DNA of 64,000 bases from the NCBI RefSeq assembly GCF_025766255.1, contig NW_026516741.1, positions 1 to 64,000 on the forward strand, given 5' to 3'. How positions within the stretch are numbered: the stretch's first letter is position 1; each line of letters opens with the position of its first letter. The notes below the pieces were generated by a model. It was not told where the DNA came from, did not search any database, and saw nothing but the letters and a program-made list of their open reading frames with translations. The position numbers and the translations under genes are program-made. Below are positions 37,793 to 49,546 of this stretch, in pieces. Source of the DNA: Zychaea mexicana. Taxonomy: Eukaryota; Mucoromycota; Mucoromycetes; Mucorales; Lichtheimiaceae.

Positions 37793-40700
37793 ATGGCTCC
37801 CAAAAACTCAAAGAAACAAGAGGCGCCACCGTGCGCTGCTACAGAAGAGAAGCAGTTGAAATCGCGATATTTTTCTGAAGGTAGAAGAATATGCTTGGCA
37901 AAGTGTACATGAAGGGCCCCGCCTCGCGCTACAGATATTCTTTTGACAGAGTAGTCTTTTTTCCTTTCCTAATAAACTACATGCGATAAACATGATAGAG
38001 AACGTTAGTGTGAACCATAGTCATCCTACAAAAATCGTTCACTGGAAACTAGTGCCTGTTCCAGACAACATCCGTATTGCTCCAATCTTGGCAAGTTGAA
38101 AGAGAAAGATATACACAGACTCTTCGGACATGATCTAATTTAGCTTGACACCGGTGGTTCAAAATTTTTTACATGTACAGGGCCGCGTACGCCTGCTTGC
38201 CGAAACCGCATCTGCATTGGATGATGACGAATCCATAAACGGAACCAAAGATGATCAACCTTCCTTGCTCACAATGACTATGCTTGAAAGGTGGCATCCG
38301 TTTCTCCTATATACGTAGTAGAACATTATGATGATAGTCACCCGCAAACCAATTTGCTAATCAAAACAATTACTTCTTCTCTTTTCCATAATCAGCCAAA
38401 AGATTGAAACTGTACGTAAGCAAAGCTTTTTCAGTGAAGAGCTGACAGAAGAAGAGCGCGACATTGTTGCCCAACGAGTGGCGTTGCAACAGCGTCAGTT
38501 TATGGAGTATGAACGACGTGAAAAAATCCGCAAGTCTAAAAAGGTGCGGGCCATGTTTGAACATGTTAATGACGAAGAAATCCAAGAAATGCTACTTGAC
38601 TGTGACGAGGATGAAGTAATGAAGAAAGATTATCTCTCCGTTTCTACATTTTATTTGGGAGGATTTTAACAATTAGAAATGATAGGATGAAGTCATATAT
38701 CGGCTCACAAAACCTGGGTATCTACTGGAAGTACGAAAGCAGGTTGCATCGAAATATGTCCATGAAGAGCATTATACAAGTAATTACATGTCGACCTTGA
38801 TGAAGTCATTTGCTACTTTTTCATGAAAAGGAAACGTCGTTATCTCTACAATCACTTAACAACTTTAACACCATTACAAAAACGGAATCTGTTGACACAG
38901 GTCCGAAGATGACGGATGATCAGAAGGTTGCCTACCAGCAGCTATTGAAAAAACGGTCGGAGACTCTAAAAAAGACAACTAACGATAACGCCAAAAAGTA
39001 AGCGCTACGAACACATCGTTGACAAAAGAGATAAATGGATATGTTAAGGATCTGCATATGCCAAACACATTAGTCTGATGATATCTTTAAAGACAATACC
39101 GCATGGGAGGCAGACTGGGTCTCGATGAAGCACTGCAGCAAGTACAGAAACACCAAGAAATCGACCCAGAGAAAGCATTTGAAGGATGGTCGCAAGCGCG
39201 TATCCGTGCGTATCAAATGATTGACCAGAATCCAAACAGTTACTATTATCGATTCAATGCGCCCGGTGAAATTCAGCGTAAGGGACAATGGACAGAGGTG
39301 CGTGTGGCCCATTACTACTATTGCTCATAACCCGCTCGTCAATCGGCAACACATAACCTACAAACAAAAACATATGAAGTTAACGACAACACCGTTCAAT
39401 GACATATAGGAGGAACAAAAACTATTTTACGAACGCCTTGCTGAAGTCGGCGCGAATGGACAATGGGGACTCTTCAGTATGAAGGTTCCAGGACGAGTGG
39501 GATACCAGGTAGATCATTTTCTAAAACTCTCCGTGATGCTAACCCCAAGGAACAGAGGGATTGAGAAGGCCAGACTTCTCAATTGACACGTTTTAAACAC
39601 ACACACACACACACACGTGGGAAACGTGTATGTCGTTCTAGTGCTCGAATTTTTATCGGCTGTTGGTGGAAACCAAAAAGATTAGAGATCCGAACTATGT
39701 GTTGGACGAGCGGGGCAAAGCGCATTATCTTTTTGACAAGAAGAACGCCAATGGTCAGGTCCAAAAGACGTTTCGCACGCATAGCAAGCATTCGTCGGGT
39801 AATCTTCCGCCGATCCCGGCTTCTTACACAGTGGGCGAAAGTAGCGGTAGTGGTAGCAATCATAATGCCACTGGTCCTGCTGTTGCTACATCGCCAGCAT
39901 TCGCTACACCACCACCACCACCACCATCGGCATCAACAGCAGCAGCCAATGCTACTGCTAGTACCTCAAAGACCAAAACAAGTCGAGGCGCTTCAGCAAG
40001 CAAGAAGAAGGACGAGAAGCAGCAAACCAAACCTAAAACAACATTGGGCCAGCGGCGCCGCCGTCGTCGGGATAGAAGATGGTCTGGCGGTTCTGGTGAA
40101 AGTGATGATGGGTCATCCGATGATTTTATCGGTTATGATAATGATCGATCCGGAAGCTATACTGTACGCATGCACAGTAGCAATAACAACGACGACAGTT
40201 CACAAGACTATTCGGATGACACGCGACGCAAAAGTAAGCGACAAAGACGACCGACCCGACTTGCGATGGAAGCGGGCCTGGTACCAGGAAATAATAAGAA
40301 AGCGTCCGGGACGGCAACATGTTCGTGGAACGCAATTAAGAACAGGGGAAGAAAGAAGAAGAAGCCCAAGCACGAGCCTTCACCTGAATCTCCATCGACT
40401 AGCACACCGTCGCCCAAACAATCATCCGGTGATGATCATTCTGGAACGGTTGCAACAACGTCGTCTGCTACTATTGCTAGTAGCAGTGCAAATGTTACAG
40501 GTGCTTTGGCTAAGCCAACATCATATTTACGTGAGCAAAGCAGTTGTGCCGAAGAAGAAGAAGAAGAGGCCGCTGCCGACGACGACGACGACGACGACGA
40601 GGAAGACGACGAAACAAGGTTTGCAAGATCAACAAACCCACTTTCAAACTTTATTGATCCGATTACCTTGGAAGAAGTGATCAAGCCAGCAATATCAAAA

Positions 40701-41161
40701 TATGGTCATGTGATGGGGTCAGTTTAAGCAGGCCATTCTATAACTAAAGATTTAAAGATGTCCTCATGATTGTTTTAGTATGATTGTATCAGCACGAACA
40801 CACTTTCTGACAAAATCTCTGTGTTATATATATAGATACGATAGCTGGATGCGCTGTCTAACAAGGTGGGAAGGTCAACGAAACATTTGTCCTTTGACTA
40901 AAAGACCGCTGACAAAACGTGACCTAGGTACGTGCCCTCTTGCTGACCAATGTTTTTTCTTAAAGTCATGTCTAAAAAAATGTGTTATATATTTCACAAA
41001 ACAGTTATTTTGGACTTTGACAATATCGAAGAGTATCGGTCAGTAGTAGTAAATGAGTACCTCATTTTGTGGTCAGCAGCTACAAACGAAGGAGCGCCTC
41101 AACAACTTACCAAAAAACGTTGTGTATTTTTTTCATAGGTCTCGCATCGTCAACTTGTGAG
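37793..41161 (+). CDS. SANT/Myb plus U-box-like domain protein, uncharacterised
   Basis: Twelve exons keep phase and give 742 residues: 37793-37880, 37999-38090, 38181-38290, 38396-38615, 38686-38779, 38901-38997, 39093-39297, 39410-39508, 39642-40717, 40836-40927, 41005-41038, 41140-41161. The N-terminal third is helical and charged (KIETVRKQSFFSEELTEEER). A SANT/Myb-like domain spans exons 7-9 (KGQWTEEEQKLFYERLAEVG, then WGLFSMKVPGRVGYQCSNFY). A 300-residue disordered, basic and acidic linker follows. The C-terminus (exons 9-12) resembles a U-box/RING-like fold: FIDPITLEEVIKPAISKYGH, then NICPLTKRPLTKRDLV and a short end, SRIVNL. Such folds recruit ubiquitin-conjugating enzymes; a nuclear, chromatin-linked ubiquitin ligase is a reasonable guess but unproven. 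Intron 2 uses a GC donor (TTG|GCAAGT). Confidence 0.85.
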
Positions 41162-41611
41162 AGAATTTCTTTGGAGATGATACATAAAGTGCGTGTATGT
41201 CAACCACCCAACCCAACTTTTCCGATACACATGTATCAAATGCACTCACACCTATTCACTCCCCCCCCTAAAATAAATCAATTCCGGCTTTCCCCGTTCC
41301 GAAAACAAGATATGCATAGTTACTTTTTTGTTATCTGTTTTTTTTTATAAATAATCATGACATGCTAAGGGGGTTTTTTTTTCTGTAAAATAATATTATG
41401 TGGTAGTAGTTGCTTTGAGTGATGATGTTACGTGTGTGGAGGGTGGGAGAACAAATGAGATCAGCAACCCGTTTACCACCGGCGGTTGTGGTTGGCGAAA
41501 ATCAGAAAGAGAAATAGATACAGTCGCACGGATTCTTTTGTATATAAAAAAAAAGGGAGGAGGTACCATACATGGAAGAAAGGTAGGAAAAGGTGCTACT
41601 TTCCCACACGG

Positions 41612-42081
41612 TTAGACACCGCCGCCACTACGACTATAGAACCAAAGCAACAAAATTATTTTTTTTTTCTTTTTAGTCCGTTTTATGCTTTTATATCCAA
41701 CGGATGATAACTTCTTACCTCACGTCCCGTAAGCCAATACCGCGATTGCGTTCTCGCCAGTCTGCTCGAATACGTTCCATATTTTCCGAGTCATGCGATG
41801 GCTCTCCGGAGGGTACGAACCTCAGCGGCTGCGCAGAGGTCTTTCTGTTGTTCAACGTATAATAGGTCGTTGCTGCTAAGAGCGTAAGAGGTACACTCCT
41901 TTATTATGAAAAAAAAAAAAGCAAACCAAAGCTCATAAGTGTCAAATTAATAGTTTGAGATGTTTCTGTTTGGCGGTGTTGGAGAAAGGGAGATAAAGGA
42001 GGGTCGTTGTTGTTGCTGCCGCTGGTCGACGATTGATAACATCAACCAATTACACAACCTACCAGTATAAGGCAGAGCCAT
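41612..42081 (-). CDS. Small single-pass membrane protein, 74 residues, possibly mitochondrial
   Basis: Three small exons, 42081-42059, 41898-41719 and 41633-41612, keep phase. The protein starts MALPYTGR, has a hydrophobic segment SVPLTLLAATTYYTL (about 9-23), then a charged tail with ENMERIRADWRERNRGIGLR and the end DVSRSGGGV. The donor of intron 2 (GAG|GTAAGA) and acceptor (CTATAG) are strong, and removing the intron avoids a stop that would otherwise come directly after GLRDVR. The donor of intron 1 (AG|GTTGTG) is weak; GTAGGT four bases earlier is stronger but breaks phase. Small one-span proteins of this shape are common in the mitochondrial inner membrane; the family is not recognised. 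It is convergent with the SANT gene, 450 bp away. Confidence 0.55.
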
Positions 42082-42084
42082 GAA

Positions 42085-43903
42085 CGTGTCTGGGCATTCT
42101 GTTTGTATGTGTATATATATAACTTGATATTAAAGATTGAATAAAAAAATGTGAGAGGGAGAGGGGGTGGAGAGAGGGAGAAAGTGCGAGAAGGAAGAGA
42201 GAGAGAAGAAAGAAAGAAGAAAAAAAAACTGGTCACACCACGTTCAAATTTAATGCAGATGCTATTCTTCGGTGAAACCAGCTTTTACCATGGCAGTGAT
42301 AATGTGGCGGGGTAACCTCCCTCTACTATATACTCCTTTTCCTCCCTCCACCTTCCACCATAGCAATTTTTACGTTCTTGGTTGGTACAGCTAGCTTCAT
42401 CGTCATAGAATTTCATTACCATGACACTGGCATAATATTGCTGTTGTTAGGCAACACATTGTCACTAAGCAACGCACACTATTTAATGCCATGGTTACGA
42501 CAACAATGGTCTCGGGGAGAAAAGATCTAGGGATTGTCTTTATGCTCACGTCAAATTGCGAGATCCTGTGACTCAAGTCTTTCAATACTGCTTTACACAA
42601 CATCTGACTGAAAAAGCTCAGTCGCGCAAAAATAAAATAAAGGTAAGAGAGGGAGGGAGCTTATATATCACAAGTCTGGTGATTTTTTATTTTGTTTGTT
42701 TCAACGGAATCTGCGCTCCCGGCACATCGGAACAACTATTTCGCTTCTTGTAGGCTTTTTCTATTAAAAATACTCGTGGTATGGTGGGAATGTATTTATG
42801 TGCAGAAGTATTATACATGGTCTTTATTACAGACAATTGTTTAATTCACTTCTCTTCAGTTGGACAGTCCTCCCAGTAGCGCAAAGTAATAAAGAACTAG
42901 TCATGTCTCCTCGCGTTTATTACTGTCACAAAAGTAATAAAAACCAAATTAGATTTTGGCAATTGAGTAAAAAAGTCATGTCAAGTGTAATGGTATGAAA
43001 GTGTATGATTAGACACTACAATATGATGATAGTAGTATCAGTAGTTGAATGGGACCCACAGAATGCTATATAGAATACCGAAAAAGGACGGGTAAAGCAT
43101 GGGTGCAAAGGTCCAAACACCCGACTGTATACACACAGGCCTGAAATCTAGGAGGGTTCTGCAGCAGCACGCAGTTCTATTTTTGGCAGGTCGTCGTCGG
43201 AAAAGTTCCCGCTTCTGGGGTTTTAAACAGGCAGGTACATCGTCGTCGTCCCTTACTTTATATATATGTGTGTGTGTTTGCGTGTGTATACATATACAAA
43301 GAGGCTTTTATGTAATATCGTATAGCTGTGGTCTATGTATTCCAATATGTTCGTTCACTTTACACCTCCACCGGAAGAAGGTGGAAAGTATTTATTTGGG
43401 AAAGGTCAAAAAGGAAACGAAAGCCAGCAGATCGGCTCTTCTGATTTATAAAATAAACCAACAGCAAAACGATCTTCAAAGAATAGCACCACCACCACCA
43501 CCACCACTATCCGCAAACACTAGAAGCCGCACAGAGTGGTGTTATAGTAAGCTGTGCTAAATATGTGGAAATAAAAGGGAAGGAGGAGGAAGAGGAGGGA
43601 GCGAAGGGGTCTTGGGGGGAGCGGGGGAGGTGGAGGATACACAGAACAGTGAAGGAAGAACAGACTACAACAAGCAATAATGATTCGCAAGTGGAAACAC
43701 ATTGTGCAACCTAGCCTACCTACCTACCTACCTACCTACCTGTTCACCAACGCACGATCCTCTGCTGGCTGTGTGTCTCCTAATGATAGAACGACCCAAA
43801 CACACCCAAAAACTCCTCTCCACTCTTCCTCTTCCTCTTCTTCTCTTTTCTCACTTGCCCAACCATCCATCAGCTGCACTCTTTCAACCACTTTTAACCC
43901 ATC

Positions 43904-43936
<33 letters not shown>

Positions 43937-44152
43937 AACCACTTACCAGTCACTAGTCACTCGTCAAAAAAGAGACACATCTTTGGACTTGTTGCTCTTT
44001 CTTTCTCTTTCTCTTTCTCTCTCTCTCTCTCACTCACTCTCACTCTACTGTCTCTGTCTGCTGCCTACGAATAGTCCCCCACCCCTTTTTTCATATCTTT
44101 TCACAAAAGAAAAAAAAAATAACCCTATTGGCTTGTGCCGAAAAAATAACCA
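42085..44152. other. Intergenic with microsatellites
   Basis: Upstream of the nine-exon gene. A plus-strand stretch at 42487-42641 can be read as 'CLYAHVKLRDPVTQVFQYCF' and ends at a good donor (AAG|GTAAGA), but no matching exon was found. Tandem repeats cluster before the start: CTAC/CCTA units at 43715-43740, a (CA)n at 43905-43934 and a (CT)n near 44000-44045. Confidence 0.5.
43905..43934. repeat. (CA)n microsatellite
   Basis: Fifteen AC/CA units in the leader of the gene starting at 44153, between C/T-rich tracts. Confidence 0.9.
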
Positions 44153-47100
44153 ATGTCCACCACTGTGTCTTCTTACCGAGCATCCGCATTGACAGACGAC
44201 AATGACTCATTGCAACAACAACAGCAACAGCAACAGCGACCCACACTTGCAAGCCGTCGTCGCTTTTCTTCCGCTTCCGTCATTGCACAAATTACGCTTT
44301 TAGGTTATCCACCCAAGATTCAGCCCCAATCCTCTGCCACGAGGGATCAGGGTCGGGGTGGTCACCGTTCTTCCACTTGTTCCTCTTCTTCCCGCCGCTC
44401 CCTTCAACAACACTCACCACCACCACCACCACCACAACTGCCGACACCCACAGAACCTGTCACTAGTAGTGACGGCCTGAACTTTTGTCCTCCGTCAGTT
44501 CGGGATTGTGGTGAATTGGACGCTGTTGACCAAGAAGCCGGTTGTATTCTAATTGCACTGGCTAACCATGACCCGAACAAGGTTGTTGTTGCCAAAACAA
44601 CAGAGCTTTTGACCAAGGTGCGTTTTGACTACGTCTGGCCCAATAATCCTTGTTCAATTCTAACAGCCTCCCTTTTCCCACCCCCCCCCACACTTATAAA
44701 CACACAGTCTGTGGTAGCAAAGAGCGATTCTGAAAGTACGACGAGTAGTAGCAGTTACAGCAGCGCAACAAGTACACCTACAAAGAGTCCAACAACGAGT
44801 AACAGTGGCAATTCAATGTCGATCAGTAATTTGCTAGGTACGTTGCCCCAGAACATCGATAGCTGATATAGGGCCAAGCAGTGGTCTGTTTTTGAGAGAA
44901 ATCAAAAAGAAGAAGAGTTACTCATAATTTTCCATCCAGGCAATTCAGGCAATTCAGGCAATTCAGGCAATTCAGGCAATTCAGGCAATGGCACATTGAC
45001 GCCTGTGAGTATCTTTATTGGAAAAAGAATGTGTTTCATGAGAAATGCTTTTTATGGGAAGTGAGGTTGATGTGTGTGTGTGTGTGTGTGCTCAATGGGG
45101 GGGGGAGAGAGAGAGAGAGAGCAGGGTATATATGGGGGTGCCCCCCCCGGGGGGTGGTTGTTGCGGAGGGTTTCTGGCGGATGGGGCACACAGTGTGTGG
45201 GAAATGCATATATTCAAACTCTCTTTTATTATTTCGTTCAGCAACAAGATGTCCACAGTCCAGGAGTACAGCAGCCGGAGACTGTTAGCAATGGTGATAG
45301 TCATACTCACAGTAGCAATGTGACCTGGCAAGAAAGTATGTGTCTTATTACTGACCCTGCCTATCTTTTTTTCCTTGCTCCTCTCTCTCCCACTCCCCCT
45401 TTGTATAATGCATCTCTGAAAAGTGTTACTCATCTTGCTGAACATGTCACAACTAAGGTCGGTCCGGTTATGGTGCTACTCATTCGACGACGACGACGAC
45501 GACGACGACGTCGACAGCACCTGATCTTTCCGCAGAATCAGATCCAATCATGATCTTGGCAGCGGCGGCGGCGGCAGTGAACGAAGAAGATGAAAACAAA
45601 GCAGCAGCAGCAGCGGCAGGGTCAGACAGCAGCAATGCCCATTACAATGTCATGCGATCATATGGTAGGAAAACTCGTCATTGTTGGGCGCAAAGAGAAA
45701 TTGCGAAGCAGAAGGCAAACGTTAGTGTGTGTATATACATCATATAAACAAAACAACATGAAACAGGTTACTCCCATGAGGCATCGGAAGAAGAAGAAGA
45801 AGAAGCAAGACCGCCCTCCAAGCGCAAATGGCATCACGGCGGCTATCAGCATCCCCATAATCCTTATAACGATGGTGATGCTACAGTGCCAGCATCGACG
45901 GCAGAGGAAGATGATCCAAGCGAGTTGTATAGCGACAAGCGTCATCGTTACAATCATCAAGCAGAGAACACGTGGCAGCAAGATCTATCGACACATGAGG
46001 TGAGCAGCATTACTCTCTCTCTCTCTCTCAATGCGGATCGCCAGTATTCACTAACCCCTCCCCCTCCCCTTTTTTTTTCTAGCTGGACAGCCGATCAGGA
46101 TCCTCCAAGAACGCCTTTTCATGGCAGTACTTGTCCATGGTAAGTGCTGAAGGACATTTTCAATTCAGAGATTTCAAGGAGCAAAAAAGACTCGTTTGCT
46201 GCCCGTCGTGGAATCCTTTGGCCCTTTTGTTATTTTGCTCACATTGCAATTGTTTAGAAACAGAACCCGAGGATTAAGCGGAATGCAATGCATGCATACA
46301 TTACATACATGATCTATACTGATATGACCCATGCACGATCGGTAAGTTGAAAGCGAATGTGAGAGATAAAGAGGACCGCTGGATGCTTTTGTCCCTCCCT
46401 TTTTACGGTTATTTTGGGTTGATCAGTCCCCATCAAACTCATCTTTTTTTTTTTTTTCATTTTTAGCGCTCTGACAGCAAGACATTCCCTCTCAAAAGTA
46501 GCTATCCACGTGAGAGTGCCGCATCCCCGCCCACTGCAGGTGCTGCCAATGGAACCGGCAGCAGCAGCAGCATATCAGGTGGCAATGGTGCTGCTGCTGG
46601 TGGCCAGTATAGTCCCAATCGGGGATACAGATTCCATACAAACGAAGAGGAGCGGACACCGGCTTACAATTACAGGCCAGAGCCACCCATCAATAGCAAC
46701 GTCACCAATGGTGCCACGAGTCGAGGAACATCAGTAACATCAGTAACAGCAGCAGCAGCAGCAGTAGTAGTAGCACCACCACCACCACCCGCTACGACCA
46801 CTTTGACCACGGCGACAGCGGCAGCGGAGGCCACTAGCAACAGTGCATCTGCATATCCAACCCCTACACACACCGACATTGTCATGCAGTTTTCCTCAGA
46901 GAGTAGCAATAGTGCTGCTGCTGCTACTACTACTACTACTACTACTACTACAGTAAACGTTGCTGGTAATAGCAGCAGCAGCAGCAGCAGCAGTCATCAT
47001 CATCACCACGTCCATCACGCTCAACATCACAGTAACACGAGCACCAGCAGCCACAACCACTCGCACCATCACAACCACCACCACCACCAGCATCATCCTT

Positions 47101-47393
47101 CTTCGGCACCGTCCGAGTCGTCTTGGTATCGATCATCGTCCTCTGCATACATGCCGCCACCTCCACCTCCGCCTTCCTCCAACAATGAGCACCAGCGACT
47201 ACATTCACCCGCGCCTCCTCCTGTGCCACCGCCGGCACTGTCGTCTACAGCCATTGTCGATCGACCGTTGACAGCGTTCTTGTGGGATGATACTACGTCA
47301 TCATCCAAAGGAGCCCATGTACGACAGGACAGTAGCATTGCTCTTCAGCCATTATCATCTTCGACCCATCCGTTCGCATACAAAGAGAATTGA
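44153..47393 (+). CDS. Nine-exon low-complexity protein, unknown (possible transcription regulator)
   Basis: Exons 44153-44617, 44708-44837, 44940-45004, 45242-45335, 45458-45664, 45767-45999, 46083-46139, 46258-46341 and 46467-47393 keep phase throughout and give 753 residues. The composition is extreme: Gln, Ser, Thr, Ala, His and Pro runs. A few parts look conserved: RFSSASVIAQITLLGYPP near the start, LDAVDQEAGCILIALANHDP (about 123-142), a basic PPSKRKWHHGGY, and a block coded by the two shortest late exons, AFSWQYLSMKQNPRIKRNAM followed by HAYITYMIYTDMTHARSRSD. I recognise no domain. Basic patches and homopolymers resemble fungal nuclear regulators, so a transcription role is inference. 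Exon 3 is mostly a 9-base tandem repeat that also carries the splice acceptor. Confidence 0.8.
44940..44984 (+). repeat. Coding 9-bp minisatellite, (GCAATTCAG)5
   Basis: Five exact copies of GCAATTCAG followed by a sixth partial unit, directly at the 5' edge of exon 3 of the 753-residue protein. It encodes Gly-Asn-Ser repeats. The sequence before the first copy ends in CCAG, so every unit boundary reads CAG|G. Confidence 0.95.
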
Positions 47394-49359
47394 GCTCGAT
47401 AACTTTTACAAAAAGACCGAATGGAAATAGGGTTTTCTTACCTTTAGTGTGTTTACTACCGTCATATCTCGTTATCGACACGTGCTTATATTCCCCCCCC
47501 ACCACCACCACCACCGTGCCCCATCTACCCTTTTTCTTTCTAACCTCACAGACGTGGTGTTTTTGCTATTACATTTTTGCCCTCTTTTTTTTTTTTGTAA
47601 TCGTTCTCTATCTTTTGTTATCCTTTTTGCGTGAACCGACCTGTTTTTATTGTTTTTGTATACACCAGTCCCCTCCTACCATCACCACACCACATCCTCA
47701 TTATCCCAGATCTTTCTTTTGAAATGATATTGCGAATGTTCTGTCACAACGTAATGTTACTATAATATTGGGATTGTGGCTTGTTTCTTGATAATGGTGT
47801 GGCATGGTTGCCATCTAGCAGCAGAAGCAGTACCACCAACAACAACATTCATACAAAATGAGGAGGATGTTTGTTCAAACCGGTGGAATAAAAACGGTGC
47901 GTCGATCTTCTGGAACAGGCATAGTGCATTTTCAGCCAGCCCCGGTTGCTCAAACGCGTGGGGGAGGGGACGTCTACATGACAACACATCGAATACAGTA
48001 ACTTGTTCGCTTCACCACAACCGTCATTGCTCTTACATAACAATAACCAAAGGTCTGTCGATAGTGCAGTATGTATATACTGTACAGGCTATCAGTACAC
48101 AGTGGCCCAACCCCTGTCTTTGTTGATGGGTCGTGGTGAAATTAGCAGCACTTGACAGTTTCCATGTCCCCACACAACTCTGGCGGGTGGATAAGCATCC
48201 CGTCCCCTGACTCAGGACACAGCACGCTTGCAGAAGCCATCTAAGAGATTTATTGCATTCTATTGTCTGCTACAAAGTATTATTGCATGTGGGAAAAAAG
48301 GACGACGGTTCGGCTCACGCCTTTTTTTTGGTTTTGCGAGGAGGCGGTCTTCGAATGCCCCGATCTGTGTGACACGTAGCGATAGCGTCCCGTATCACTT
48401 TAAGCAACCCAAAACAGAAAAAAAGCGTAAAAAAAAAAAAAAAACGCCCTCCGCCACCCCCCTCCCCGGCTCTATTCATCTTTTTTTTTTTTTTTTGCGT
48501 CACACAGCTTTACTACTACTACTTTCAAAAACATTTAATAATATTTGCTGTTATGATGTAAATATCAAACGCAGTAATAATAATAATAATAATAATAACA
48601 ATACAACAAGAAGAAGCAATGGAGAATGCGTGTGGGAGAGAAAGATAAGAAGGTGGTCGTGCATCTATCATCATTTTGTGACAAGTGTACATTGTGCTTG
48701 TGTAACCGAATGACAGCTAATTTTTTGATTTGGCGCAGGGCGGAAGGCTCCGGTCATGCCCTTTCTCTCTTTCATATAAACGTACACGCACGATTCAAAT
48801 AGGGCAACTTTTCAAGAATGGGCCCCACTCTCACTCTGTCTGTCGATGCAATGGTCTACAGGTCATGGTCGTTATTCCCTCCTGGGCAGAAAGAGGAACA
48901 AGGGAAAGGTTAAGTACGTTCAAAGTCTCTCTCTCTTTGTGTGATCATAGTAGGTATCACAAGAAGAAAAGGGGATTGAGCTAGTATAAAGTATTACATA
49001 AAGAAAATGCACTCCATAGGCTGTATAACGCTGCAAAGACAAGTGCTTGAAGAATGAAAACGGTTCCTTGAAGAGGGGGTCCCACGGAGGTGAGCGAAGG
49101 GGGTACATTTAGATGACTGAGACTGGGGGTACTGAGTAAGAGGACCCAATAGACCGCCTGGACTGAGTGAGAGAGACTGAATAGATACACACACATCACA
49201 CACACAACAGCAGCTCGGGCATTGGTGGAGACAACACACACACGCAAGAGAGAAGGAAGGAAGGAGATCCGGGTGCCTCGCCCAATGTGAAGCACTTTTA
49301 CACAGATTGCACGGTCCTCTTTTTTTCTTTCTCTTTCCTTTTCTCTTTCTCTCCTCCTT

Positions 49360-49402
<43 letters not shown>

Positions 49403-49546
49403 ACCTCTCCGCAAGTGTTTCGGAGAGAAACCCTCAACTTTCTCAACACTGTTCACTTGTCTCTTTCTCTCCTCCTTTTCTTTCTCTTCATTATTTGCTA
49501 GCACAACGGTCATACATACAGTGCGTTGTACCTCATTGCTGCTGCC
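47394..49546. other. Intergenic, low-complexity rich
   Basis: No gene seen. The region holds poly(A)/poly(T) runs (48428-48444, 48480-48496), an (AAT)n run at 48574-48598, and long C/T-rich tracts ending in a (CA)n at 49361-49398 before the kinase start. Confidence 0.5.
49361..49398. repeat. (CA)n microsatellite
   Basis: Nineteen CA units, about 150 bases before the kinase start codon, inside a C/T-rich leader. Confidence 0.9.

Noticed and set aside
39583..40680. A 365-codon plus-strand frame rich in Arg, His and Leu.
   Set aside because: It overlaps exon 9 of the SANT/U-box gene in another frame; only the exon frame keeps splice phase and conserved motifs.
42487..42641. Open plus-strand stretch ending at a good splice donor.
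   Set aside because: There is no start codon in frame (a stop lies just upstream) and no matching exon on either side.
46896..47338. Long minus-strand frames across 46.9-47.3 kb.
   Set aside because: They are shadows of CAT/CAC, AGC and ACT codon repeats in the plus-strand coding exon.
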